A DNA stretch of 64,000 bases from Myxococcales bacterium (lineage in GTDB: Bacteria; Myxococcota_A; Polyangia; Polyangiales; Polyangiaceae), in the NCBI GenBank assembly GCA_016720545.1, contig JADKKK010000035.1:124001-188000 (forward strand), in the 5' to 3' direction. The translations under genes were made by a program, and so were the position numbers. Shown here one piece after another: positions 17,221 through 24,749 of the stretch (position 1 is the stretch's first letter; every line of letters starts with the position of its first letter). The notes under the pieces are model-generated. The model had not been told where the DNA came from. It did no database searches and worked only from the letters and a program-made list of their open reading frames with translations.

Positions 17221-17901
17221 ATGGGACTCTTCGATCGCCTCGACCGCTCGCCCCGAATGCCCACCCCCGAGGAGGCCCTCCCAGGCGCCGCAGCGCCGAT
17301 CGCCCCTCCCGAGCGCCACTTCGTGAGCGGAGCGCGGCTCGCGCCGCCCTTCCCCGCCGGAATGGAAGAGGCCATGTTCGGACTCGGCTGCTTCTGGGGC
17401 GCCGAGCGCGCGCTATGGCAGGCCCCCGGCGTGTACTCCACGATGGTGGGCTACTCTGGCGGCTACACGGTGAACCCGACCTACGAGCAGGTGTGCACCG
17501 GGCAGACGGGTCACAACGAGGTCGTCAAGGTCGTTTACGACCCGCGCGAGACCACGTACGAGGCGCTGCTCGCGCGCTTCTGGGAGAGCCACGATCCCAC
17601 GCAGGGCATGCGGCAGGGCAACGACCGCGGCACGCAATACCGCTCGGGCGTGTACACGTTCGGCGCGACGCAGCGCGAGGCCGCGCTCGGGTCGAAGGCC
17701 GCTTACCAGGCCGCGCTCACGCAGGGCGGGCACGGCGCGATCACGACCGAGGTGGTCGACGCCGGCCCGTTCTACTACGCCGAGGACTACCATCAGCAGT
17801 ACCTCGCGAAGAACCCAGGCGGGTACTGCGGCCTCGGCGGCACGGGCGTCGCGTGCCCGATTGGAGTGCGCGGCGTGAGCGCCCGCGCGCCCTCGCGGTG
17901 A
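17221..17901 (+). CDS. msrA: Peptide methionine sulfoxide reductase MsrA
   Basis: 226 residues. The catalytic motif GCFWGAERALW places the nucleophilic Cys at residue 57, and the typical MsrA segments VGYSGGYTVNPTYEQVCTG, FWESHDPTQGMRQGNDRGTQYRS and YYAEDYHQQYLAKNPGGYCG follow. It reduces methionine-S-sulfoxide in proteins and free Met. The N-terminal ~45 residues are an extension (MGLFDRLDRSPRMPTPEEALPG) also seen in some other MsrA proteins. The Cys in the C-terminal GGYCG segment and another in VACPIG are candidate resolving residues. No msrB is adjacent. Confidence 0.95.
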   Translation: MGLFDRLDRSPRMPTPEEALPGAAAPIAPPERHFVSGARLAPPFPAGMEEAMFGLGCFWGAERALWQAPGVYSTMVGYSGGYTVNPTYEQVCTGQTGHNEVVKVVYDPRETTYEALLARFWESHDPTQGMRQGNDRGTQYRSGVYTFGATQREAALGSKAAYQAALTQGGHGAITTEVVDAGPFYYAEDYHQQYLAKNPGGYCGLGGTGVACPIGVRGVSARAPSR

Positions 17902-17904
17902 GGG

Positions 17905-18074
17905 TCCATCGTGGTGGGGGCGGGCGCGGCCGGCGCTTTGATCGCCGCCCGCGCCACCGAGGACCCCGCGTCGGCGGGTCGGCGGCGGTGAACACGTGCA
18001 TCGCCCTCCGCGGCCAGCCGTGGCTCGACGAGAAGCGCTTCGGCGAGCGGCTCCGCGACGGCGGCCTCGACTGA
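17905..18074 (+). pseudogene. Remnant of a GMC-family FAD oxidoreductase gene, internally deleted and truncated
   Basis: One frame from 17905 reads S-IVVGAGAAGALIAARATEDP, the N-terminal FAD-binding Rossmann motif of glucose-methanol-choline oxidoreductases, and stops at 17991. A second frame, overlapping from about 17968, reads VGGSAAVNTCIALRGQP and on to a stop at 18074; this is the downstream GMC signature. In intact GMC enzymes these motifs are some 60-80 residues apart and followed by about 400 more residues. Here they are adjacent, out of frame and end abruptly. The gene has therefore lost an internal piece and its 3' part. I found no further recognisable sequence up to 18320. Confidence 0.7.
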
Positions 18075-18320
18075 CCCGCGCTCAAGCACGGCCCAGAGGG
18101 ACCACGGACTTCGCTCGGCGACTCTCTCGACTCGCACTTCGTCCGTCGCTCGGGGTGACCGGAGTAACCCGACTCGTCGAGCGGGAGGAGCTCGAGCGGC
18201 TCGTGAATCTGTCCAAATTTGTCCGCCAAGAGCTCGCTCGCCCGCCCTGTCCGCGAAGGCGGTCGCGCGCGCCGCGCATGGGCCTTGCTCCGCGGAGCCG
18301 GGCCAGGTATCCCGCGGACC
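18075..18320. other. Intergenic stretch without recognisable genes
   Basis: Between the GMC remnant and the next gene I see no frame with convincing coding character and no RNA gene. It may be decayed sequence from the same deletion event. Confidence 0.5.
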
Positions 18321-18890
18321 ATGCTTCAGCAGACGCTGGCCTCGATGGCCACCGAGTTCGCCGCGACGCTCATCCGCGCACTGCGCGCCGCGCCCATCGA
18401 TGAGCTCTCACAGCTTCTCTCCGAGCCCGACGCGCCGAGCCCCGCGAGGGCTCACGGGGCCGCGGCCCCCTCGACCGCGACGCCCGCGCGTCGCCCCGCG
18501 CCTCGCGATGCCGTGGCCCCTCGCGCTCCCGCTGCGCCGCGCGTGGCTCCTCGCGCTCCCGTGGCTCCTCGCGCACCTCGCGCACCTCGCGCACCTCGCG
18601 CACCTCGCGCACCTCGCGCGTCCAAGCGACCGGCCCCACCCGCCCCCGTGGCGGTCGACGACTCGAAGGCGCGCGCCGCCACCGTGGCGTATTTCGCGGA
18701 GCGCGGCCCCAAGGGCGCGACGCCGCGCCAGGTCTCGGAGCACCTCGTAGGGCTCGGCCTCGACGGCGACGCGAGCGACCGCATCGTCGACGCGCTGCTG
18801 GCCGACGGGGCCGTGCGCGATGCGGGCTTCCGCCGCGCCGCGGGACGCAACGCCACCGCGGCGGTGTACGTGACCACCGCCAGCACCTAG
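18321..18890 (+). CDS. Small protein with Pro/Arg/Ala repeat linker and C-terminal winged-helix-like domain
   Basis: 189 residues from ATG 18321 (the frame is open upstream to 18219). The N-terminus MLQQTLASMATEFAATLIRAL is amphipathic helix. Residues ~60-115 are a low-complexity linker dominated by APR/RAP triplets encoded by a tandem repeat (18568-18619). The C-terminal ~75 residues (VAYFAERGPKGATPRQVSEHLVGLG...IVDALLADGAVRDAG) look like a winged helix-turn-helix. The overall plan, a basic repetitive arm plus a small DNA-binding-like domain, resembles nucleoid-associated proteins, but this is inference. It converges with the ATP-grasp gene. Confidence 0.7.
   Translation: MLQQTLASMATEFAATLIRALRAAPIDELSQLLSEPDAPSPARAHGAAAPSTATPARRPAPRDAVAPRAPAAPRVAPRAPVAPRAPRAPRAPRAPRAPRASKRPAPPAPVAVDDSKARAATVAYFAERGPKGATPRQVSEHLVGLGLDGDASDRIVDALLADGAVRDAGFRRAAGRNATAAVYVTTAST
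18568..18619. repeat. 9-bp tandem repeat encoding RAP triplets
   Basis: Five near-perfect copies of gcgcacctc in a row, flanked by diverged copies (gtggctcct, cgcgctccc). The unit encodes Arg-Ala-Pro/Ala-Pro-Arg on the plus strand, inside the linker of the gene at 18321-18890. Being a multiple of three, copy-number variation stays in frame. Confidence 0.9.
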
Positions 18891-18896
18891 GCCCGC

Positions 18897-18912
18897 CCCT
18901 CCCGAGGGAGGG
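18897..18912. terminator. Hairpin between convergent genes
   Basis: CCCTCCC and GGGAGGG form perfect 7-bp arms just after the stop at 18890 and before the convergent ATP-grasp stop at 18936. There is no U-tract, so intrinsic termination is uncertain. Confidence 0.35.
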
Positions 18913-18935
18913 CCGAGGCGCCCCCGGCGCGACCG

Positions 18936-20066
18936 CTACCCGCGCGCGCGGGCACGAAGGCGCTCGGGCGGGGTGCGCTTCGCGCGCGCGCGCGAGTCCC
19001 CGAGCCCGAGGCGCGCGACGGCCTGCGCGAGCACGCCGAGCACGAGCTCGTCGTAGGGCAGACCGGCCGCAGCCGCCTGGAAGCACAAATCCGCGACACC
19101 GGGCGCGAGCCCTGGGAGCGGGTTTATCTCGAGTACGTACGGGACGTCGCCGTGGGCCTCGTCGAGGCGCACGTCGACCCGCGCGAAGTCGCGGCACCCG
19201 GTCGCGCGGAACGTCGCAGCCGCGAGCTCCACGACCTCGCGCTCGGTCGCGGGCGGGAGCGGCGCGGGACAGTGGTAGTGACGCCCACGCTGCCAGCGAT
19301 CATCCCAATTCTGGGTCTTGATCTGGCCCGTGTAAGCCACCCCGCCGCTCGCGAGGAGACCCTCGGGTGCGATCTCGTACACGGGGAGCACATAAAGGCC
19401 GCCCGCGCGCGCGAGGCCACGCCACGCGCGCCCCGCGAGGCGCGCCGTTGGCGTCGCCAGGTTGCCGACGAGCCCGACGGTGAGCTCGCGCCCGCGGACG
19501 AACCGCTCGACGAGCGCGGGCTGCGCGTAGGCGCGGAGCACGCGCGCGACCTCGACGCGGAGCGCCGCCTCGTCGCGCACGAGGCTGCTGCGTGTGACGC
19601 CGATGCCGGAGCCTTCGCGTGAGGGTTTCACGAAAAGCGGAAACGCGAGGTCCGGATCGAGCGCTTCGTCCTCGCGTGAAAACACCTGAGAGGGCGGGGT
19701 GCGGACCCCGTGAGCCCGGAGAAGCGTCTTCGTGGTGGGCTTGTCGAGAGACACGGCGAGCGCGAGCACACCGGCGCCGGTGTACGGGATCCGGAGCATC
19801 TCGAGGAGCGCCGGGACGTGGCTCTCGCGGCTCTCGCCGAAGTGCCCCTCGCACAGGTTGAAGCACAGGTCCGGCCCGAACCGAGGCAGCGCCTCGACGA
19901 GCCCGAGGTCCCCCTCGAACGAGGCCACCTCGTGGCCGGCGAGCTGGAGCGCGCGCGCGATCGCCTCCACGGTCGCGGGCGAGTCGAGCTCCGCCCACGC
20001 GTCGGGGGCGGCGGATGCGCCAGCGGGCGCATTGGGCTTCACGTTGGCGAGCACCGCAATGCGCAT
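18936..20066 (-). CDS. D-alanine--D-alanine ligase-like ATP-grasp protein
   Basis: 376 residues, ATG at 20066. The N-terminal domain shows MRIAVLANVKPN, GHEVASFEGD and the DLCFNLCEGHFGESRESHVPALLEMLRIPYTGAG stretch characteristic of Ddl-related enzymes. The ATP-grasp part has FPLFVKPSREGSGIGV, LVERFVRGRELTVGL, and metal-binding ARVDVRLDE...YVLEINPLPGL. It should ligate an amino acid or peptide carboxylate to an amine using ATP. The mid-section (residues 210-290) is longer and different from Escherichia coli Ddl, so another dipeptide-like substrate is possible. No mur or fts genes are adjacent, suggesting it is not the main cell-wall Ddl. Confidence 0.85.
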   Translation of the reverse strand: MRIAVLANVKPNAPAGASAAPDAWAELDSPATVEAIARALQLAGHEVASFEGDLGLVEALPRFGPDLCFNLCEGHFGESRESHVPALLEMLRIPYTGAGVLALAVSLDKPTTKTLLRAHGVRTPPSQVFSREDEALDPDLAFPLFVKPSREGSGIGVTRSSLVRDEAALRVEVARVLRAYAQPALVERFVRGRELTVGLVGNLATPTARLAGRAWRGLARAGGLYVLPVYEIAPEGLLASGGVAYTGQIKTQNWDDRWQRGRHYHCPAPLPPATEREVVELAAATFRATGCRDFARVDVRLDEAHGDVPYVLEINPLPGLAPGVADLCFQAAAAGLPYDELVLGVLAQAVARLGLGDSRARAKRTPPERLRARARG

Positions 20067-20202
20067 GAAAGGCGCGACTGAGGGTGCCCGAGGCGCCGTG
20101 GGCGGTCAACCTCTCACGCGGCCTTACTCGGCCGCAAGCAGGCGCTACACCCGGTCGCGCAGCGACGCGCAGCAATTTCGCGCCCGGCGGCGCGCGGAGA
20201 GG

Positions 20203-20232
20203 TTGCCGGCCTCCGATCGGTGGCCGTATAGG
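20203..20232 (+). promoter_or_regulatory. Candidate sigma-70-type promoter for the copper-storage gene (leaderless)
   Basis: TTGCCG at 20203-20208 and TATAGG at 20227-20232 are separated by 18 bp. The ATG at 20239 lies six bases after the -10 element, so the transcript would be nearly leaderless. No Shine-Dalgarno sequence precedes the ATG, which fits. Found by eye. Confidence 0.35.
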
Positions 20233-20238
20233 TGGCGC

Positions 20239-20688
20239 ATGAATCGACGCGAAGCCCTCGTTGGAAGCTCCGTTTGGACCGCAGCCCTCGCCATCGGCAC
20301 GATCTCGTGCGCGAAGAGCGCCGTCGCGCAAGCGGCCGATCCCCACGCCCACCACCACGGCGGGGATGCCGCCCTCGTCGACGCGGCGTTCGCGTGTATG
20401 AAGGCCGGCAACGCCTGCCTCGCGCACTGCATCGGGATGGTGATGGCGAACGACCTGTCGATGGCCGCGTGCCTCGGCTCGGTCAGCGACATGCTCGCGA
20501 CGATGGAGGCCCTCTCCAAGGTGGCCGCGCGCGGCGGAAAGCGCACGAACGAGCTCGCGAAGGCCGCCCTCGGCTTCTGCTCCGACTGCGCGACCGAGTG
20601 CCAGAAGCATGCCGCTGTGCATGCAGTCTGCAAGGAGTGCATGGAGGCGTGCCAGCGCACGGTCGCCGCGATCCAGAAGCTCGGCTGA
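20239..20688 (+). CDS. Tat-exported Csp-type four-helix copper-storage protein (DUF326-like)
   Basis: 149 residues. The N-terminus MNRREALVGSSVWTAALAIG is a twin-arginine export signal, followed by a His cluster (HAHHH, 36-40). The rest is helical with ten cysteines at 53, 60, 64, 78, 114, 117, 121, 131, 134 and 138, spaced C-x3-C or C-x2-C along helices. This is the pattern of Csp1-type copper-storage proteins, which bind many Cu(I) ions inside a four-helix bundle. The likely role is binding of excess periplasmic copper. It is a single gene with no copper ATPase or CueR/CopY regulator beside it. Confidence 0.85.
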   Translation: MNRREALVGSSVWTAALAIGTISCAKSAVAQAADPHAHHHGGDAALVDAAFACMKAGNACLAHCIGMVMANDLSMAACLGSVSDMLATMEALSKVAARGGKRTNELAKAALGFCSDCATECQKHAAVHAVCKECMEACQRTVAAIQKLG

Positions 20689-20921
20689 AGCGCCGCCGCG
20701 AGGGGTTCCGGGCGCCGGCGCGCCCCGCCGTGGGATCGAACGCGTCGAACGTATCGAGATCGCGAAAGGGGCCCTATTCCGCCGAGGACGGCAGGTGTGC
20801 CACCTCGGTCAACCTCGTGACGCGGAGCGATGGAACGGTAGCACGCGCTAGAGACTTCGTGCCACGAAGGCCAAGACCGTCGCAAGCGGGAGTCGACGCG
20901 CTCGCTCAGGCCATCACGCCG

Positions 20922-21869
20922 TCATGTGAGGGTCGACGGCGCCACGTTGCCACCGCACACGAGCACGCCCACACGCTCGCCCGGCGCGGGCCGGTAGCGC
21001 CCGCCGAGCAGGGCCGCCAGGGCCGCCGCTCCCCCGGGCTCCGCCGCGACGCGGTAGGCGCGCCAGAGGTGGTCTTGGGCCTCGCGGATCTGCGCGTCGC
21101 TGACGAGCACCACGTCGCACCCTGCCCCGCGCACGGCGTCGAACGCCAGCGCGCCGGCACGCCGGGCCCCGAGCGAGTCGGCCGCGAGAGACTCGACCGG
21201 GACGTCGACGGGGTGCCCCGCCTCGAGGGCCGCCTGCATGCAGCGTGAGCCCTCGGGCTCCACACCCACGAGCTTCACGCGGCCCGCCCAGTGGCAGGCC
21301 ATGCCGCCGAGCAGCCCGCCGCCGCCGACCGCGACGAGCACGGTGTCGAGGGGCTCGAGCCCGAGCCGCGCCTGATCTTCTTCCCATTCGAGGGCGACGG
21401 TGCCCTGCCCCTCGAGCGTCGGCGCGGCGTCGAACGGGTGCACCACCGTGGCGCCCGTCGTGGCGGCGTGGGCGTCGCAGGCGAGCTGCGCGTCGGCGTA
21501 GCGCGCCCCTCCGATCACGACCGTCGCTCCGTGCGCGCGGATGGCGGCGACCTTCACGGGGGAGGCGATCTCCGGGACGAAGATCGTCGCCGAGTGGCCG
21601 AGGCGCTTCGCGGCGTACGCCACGGCCACGCCGTGGTTTCCGCCCGAGGCGGCGGCGACGCCGGCGGTCGAGACGGCGCCCGAGAGCAGCGACTGGAAGG
21701 CCCCTCGCGTCTTGAACGACCCGGCGTGCTGGAGCAGCTCCAACTTGAAGGTCACCCGGGCGTCGCCGAAGGAGCCTGGATCCCCCGAGAGGAGCGGCGT
21801 GCGGCGCACGTGCGGACGGATCGCGCCGTAGGCGCGGCGGACGGCGAGCGGGGTGACGGGCGTCGGCAT
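20922..21869 (-). CDS. PLP-dependent threonine/serine dehydratase-like enzyme
   Basis: 315 residues. This is a fold-type II PLP enzyme: the PLP lysine lies in HAGSFKTRGAF (residue ~53), SGGNHGVAVAYAA follows, and the phosphate-binding loop VAVGGGGLLGG is near residue 180. Length and motifs fit catabolic threonine dehydratase or serine racemase/dehydratase, without the C-terminal ACT domain of biosynthetic IlvA. It would deaminate Thr or Ser to the 2-oxoacid. Near the C-terminus CGGN replaces the Ser often seen in this position. It is divergent from the amine-oxidase gene, and no linked pathway genes are visible. Confidence 0.88.
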   Translation of the reverse strand: MPTPVTPLAVRRAYGAIRPHVRRTPLLSGDPGSFGDARVTFKLELLQHAGSFKTRGAFQSLLSGAVSTAGVAAASGGNHGVAVAYAAKRLGHSATIFVPEIASPVKVAAIRAHGATVVIGGARYADAQLACDAHAATTGATVVHPFDAAPTLEGQGTVALEWEEDQARLGLEPLDTVLVAVGGGGLLGGMACHWAGRVKLVGVEPEGSRCMQAALEAGHPVDVPVESLAADSLGARRAGALAFDAVRGAGCDVVLVSDAQIREAQDHLWRAYRVAAEPGGAAALAALLGGRYRPAPGERVGVLVCGGNVAPSTLT

Positions 21870-22062
21870 GGGCGCTCACCATGCCACACTCCCACGCAGC
21901 GCACGGCTCACCAGGCTCGGCGCGGGGCGCGCGCGCACTTGCGCCGGTGTCGCTGGCCGCCAAGCGGCGACGCGGGCGCACGGTGGGCGATGGTGCTCGA
22001 GCTGACCACATGGATCACAGACCATCCAGACTTGCGGCGACCGCCAGTGACATTCTGCGGGG

Positions 22063-22086
22063 TTGCGTGTACGCAAGTGTGCGCAC
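22063..22086. promoter_or_regulatory. Pair of short inverted repeats upstream of the amine-oxidase gene
   Basis: TTGCGTGTACGCAA (6-bp arms around GT) is followed three bases later by the perfect palindrome GTGCGCAC. They lie 42 bp before the ATG at 22128, in the 258-bp divergent gap. They could be operators. In GC-rich sequence such dyads also occur by chance. Confidence 0.2.
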
Positions 22087-22127
22087 GGTTCTTGCTTAAA
22101 TGCGGCCATCCCCCTCGAAGGAGCCCC

Positions 22128-23759
22128 ATGTCCCGTACGCCCCTCTTCGCCCGCCTGCTCGACACCATGTTCATCGCCCGCTCGAGCCACGCCGCCGACG
22201 AAGCCGTGGGCGTGGCGGACGCGCGGCGCGTGAGCCGGCGGCAGGCGCTCGCGGCGGGCGCGGTCACGCTGGGCGGAGCGTCGCTCCTCGGCGGGTGCGC
22301 GGCTGACGGCACGGGCGGCAGCGAAGCGGGCGAGCTTGGCCGGGCTGCGGCGTCCGCCAGGCAGATCCCCGTCGACGTGGGCATCGTCGGCGCCGGAATC
22401 GCTGGCCTTTCGTGCGCCTACGAGCTCAAGAAGGTGGGCGTCGTGGCCACCCTCCACGAAGCCTCGACCCGCGCCGGCGGCCGCATCTGGTCGATGGGCG
22501 GGCCGTTCGCCGGGCCCGTGATGTTCCCCGGCCAGGTGATCGAGCGGGGCGGCGAGCTCATCGACACGCCCCACAAGACGATGATCGGCTACGCGCGCGA
22601 GCTCGGCCTCACCCTCGAGGAGGTGACGAAGCCGGCGCGCGAGACCAAGTACTTCTTCGACGGCGCCCTCGTGAGCGAGGCGACGATGGTCGAGCAGTAC
22701 CGCGTGCTCGTCGACGCGATGCGCGACGATCTCCGCAAGGTGGGCGCCCCTACCGCCGACGCTTTCACGGCCGACGAAGCCGCGCTCGATAACCTCAGCC
22801 TCCGCGAATACCTCGACTCGCGCGGGGCGCCCCCGCAGATCAAGAAGCTGCTCAACGTGGCCTACGAGATCGAGTACGGCGTCGCGAGCGACGAGCAGAG
22901 CTGCCTCGCGTTCCTCCTCTTCGCGAAGGCGTCTCGGCAGGGCAAGCTCCGCCTCCTCGGCAACTTCAGCGATGAGCGCTACCACGTGGTGGGCGGCAAC
23001 CAGCAGGTCACCGACGGGCTCATCGCGCGGCTCCCGGGGCAGATTCGCCTAGGCCGGAGGCTCGTCGGCGTGCGCAAGGCGTCGGACGGCCGGGTGGTGC
23101 TCACCTTCAAGGAGGGGACCAAGACCGTGACGGCCACCCACGACGCGGTGGTGCTCTCGCTGCCCTTCAACATGCTGCGCGACGTCGCCCTCGACGCGAG
23201 CCTGGGCCTGCCCGCCTCGAAGATCTACGCGATCCAGCACACGGTCTACGGCACCAACTCCAAGCTCATGGTCGGCTTCAACGGCCGGCCGTGGCTGCCC
23301 GCCAGCGGCGCGGCCTACAGCGATCTCCCGTACCTGCAGGCGACCTGGGAGACCAGCCCGAGCACGGCCGACGCGACCCGCGGCGTCATCACCGACTACA
23401 CCGGCGGCGCGCTCGGCCGCTCGCTCTCGACCGCCAACACCCAGGCCGACACGGCGCGGTTCCTGGCGAACTTCGAGATGGCGTACCCGGGCAGCAGCGC
23501 GCGCGCGCGCCGCACCGCGGGCGGGGCCTACGTGGCGCACCTCCAGCACTGGCCGAGCGACCCCAACACGAAGGGCAGCTACACCGCGAACGCGCCCGGG
23601 TACTTCACTCGGATCGAGGGCAACGAGGGCAAGGCCGTCGGCAACCTGTTCTTCGCGGGCGAGACGACCGACTCTTTCTACTCGTGGCAAGGCTTCATGG
23701 AGGGCGGCGCCCTCTCGGGGCTCCGCGCCGCCGGCGAGATCCAGCGCGCGTTTCGCTGA
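22128..23759 (+). CDS. Tat-exported flavin amine oxidase
   Basis: 543 residues; AAGGAG five bases before ATG. The leader has a twin-arginine motif (VSRRQALAAGAVTLGG) and a lipobox (LLGGC), so the protein is probably exported folded with FAD and lipid-anchored. The FAD-binding N-terminus is VGIVGAGIAGLSCAYEL with Glu in LHEASTRAGGRIWS; the C-terminal FAD motif is GNLFFAGETTDSFYSWQGFMEGGALSGLRAA. These match monoamine-oxidase/L-amino-acid-oxidase flavoproteins, which oxidise amines with oxygen to give imine and hydrogen peroxide. The substrate is unknown. Confidence 0.9.
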   Translation: MSRTPLFARLLDTMFIARSSHAADEAVGVADARRVSRRQALAAGAVTLGGASLLGGCAADGTGGSEAGELGRAAASARQIPVDVGIVGAGIAGLSCAYELKKVGVVATLHEASTRAGGRIWSMGGPFAGPVMFPGQVIERGGELIDTPHKTMIGYARELGLTLEEVTKPARETKYFFDGALVSEATMVEQYRVLVDAMRDDLRKVGAPTADAFTADEAALDNLSLREYLDSRGAPPQIKKLLNVAYEIEYGVASDEQSCLAFLLFAKASRQGKLRLLGNFSDERYHVVGGNQQVTDGLIARLPGQIRLGRRLVGVRKASDGRVVLTFKEGTKTVTATHDAVVLSLPFNMLRDVALDASLGLPASKIYAIQHTVYGTNSKLMVGFNGRPWLPASGAAYSDLPYLQATWETSPSTADATRGVITDYTGGALGRSLSTANTQADTARFLANFEMAYPGSSARARRTAGGAYVAHLQHWPSDPNTKGSYTANAPGYFTRIEGNEGKAVGNLFFAGETTDSFYSWQGFMEGGALSGLRAAGEIQRAFR

Positions 23760-23825
23760 GCGCGCGGCCTCGAGCGGCGGACCGCTTCGCCTCTCGGGGC
23801 GACAGGCGCCTGCTACGCTCGCCGC

Positions 23826-24677
23826 GTGGCCTCGCGCTCCTCTCCCCGACCGCCTCCCCGACTGCCTCCCCGACTGCCGCCGCGCCCGTCGGCGCGCCTC
23901 ATCGAGCGCGCGATCGGCGCGCTCCGGCCGATGCGGGCGCTCGCCGCTCCGCACGTGCAAGGGATTGAAAACATTCCGGAATCGAGACCGCTGCTCTTCG
24001 TGGGCAACCACTCGATCTTCGGCGTCCTCGATCCGCCGCTCCTCTTCGCAGAGCTCTACGAGCGCAAGGGCATCGTGCTCCGCTCGCTCGGCGATCACCT
24101 GCACTTTCAGATCCCCGGGTGGCGCGACCTTTTGTTCGCGTGCGGCGCGGTGGACGGCACACCCGAGGCCTGCGGCGCGCTCATGGCCGCGCGCGAGTGT
24201 GTGCTCGTGTTCCCGGGCGGCGGGCGCGAGGTCGCGAAGCGCAAGGGCGAGGAGTACGCCCTCCTCTGGAAGGAGCGCCTTGGGTTCGTGAGGCTCGCGG
24301 CGACGCACGGGTGCACCATCGTGCCGTTCGCCTGCGTGGGGGTGGAGGACGCGTTCGAGGTGGTGCTGGACGCCGACGAGGTGCTCGCCTCCCCTCTCGC
24401 CGCGCCGCTCGCGCGCGCGATCGACCGCCTCGGCGTGCGGCGGGACGTGCTCATGCCGCTCGCCCGGCCGCGTCGGCCGCAGCGCATCTACTTCGGCTTC
24501 TCCGAGGCCATCCCGACCGAGGGGACTCCACCGGACGACGACGCCGCGCTGCGCGCCCTGCGCGACGGCGTGCGCGCCGCCGTGACCGACCAGATCGCGT
24601 CGCTGCGTGCGTTCCAGGCCACGGACCCTCGCCGGTCGCTCGTCGCGCGGCTCGCCGAGGCGCTGGCTCGGGGCTGA
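23826..24677 (+). CDS. PlsC-type acyltransferase, phytyl-ester-synthase/TMEM68-like
   Basis: 283 residues from a GTG start. The N-terminal ~25 residues are Pro/Arg-rich. The acyltransferase motif is GNHSIFGVLDPPL (His and Asp separated by six residues, as in the TMEM68/diacylglycerol-acyltransferase-like branch rather than the H-x4-D of PlsC). It is followed by FPGGGREVAKRKGEEYALLWK, the second conserved block. It should transfer an acyl chain to a glycerolipid or fatty alcohol. It lies 66 bp after the amine oxidase on the same strand, with the helicase gene 72 bp downstream. Confidence 0.82.
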   Translation: MASRSSPRPPPRLPPRLPPRPSARLIERAIGALRPMRALAAPHVQGIENIPESRPLLFVGNHSIFGVLDPPLLFAELYERKGIVLRSLGDHLHFQIPGWRDLLFACGAVDGTPEACGALMAARECVLVFPGGGREVAKRKGEEYALLWKERLGFVRLAATHGCTIVPFACVGVEDAFEVVLDADEVLASPLAAPLARAIDRLGVRRDVLMPLARPRRPQRIYFGFSEAIPTEGTPPDDDAALRALRDGVRAAVTDQIASLRAFQATDPRRSLVARLAEALARG

Positions 24678-24749
24678 CGGGAGACGCCCCAGCCACCGCC
24701 ACCCCCACCGCCGCGGCCCGCGCGCGCTCGAAACGGCGTATGAAGGCGC

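Noticed and set aside
14362..17319. Long minus-strand open frame opposite the LysM/FecR and DUF218 genes
   Set aside because: Same reasoning: composition is biased and the plus strand carries well-defined domains.
20689..20921. Possible small gene between the copper-storage and dehydratase genes
   Set aside because: No frame has a plausible start, length and composition together; I see nothing convincing.
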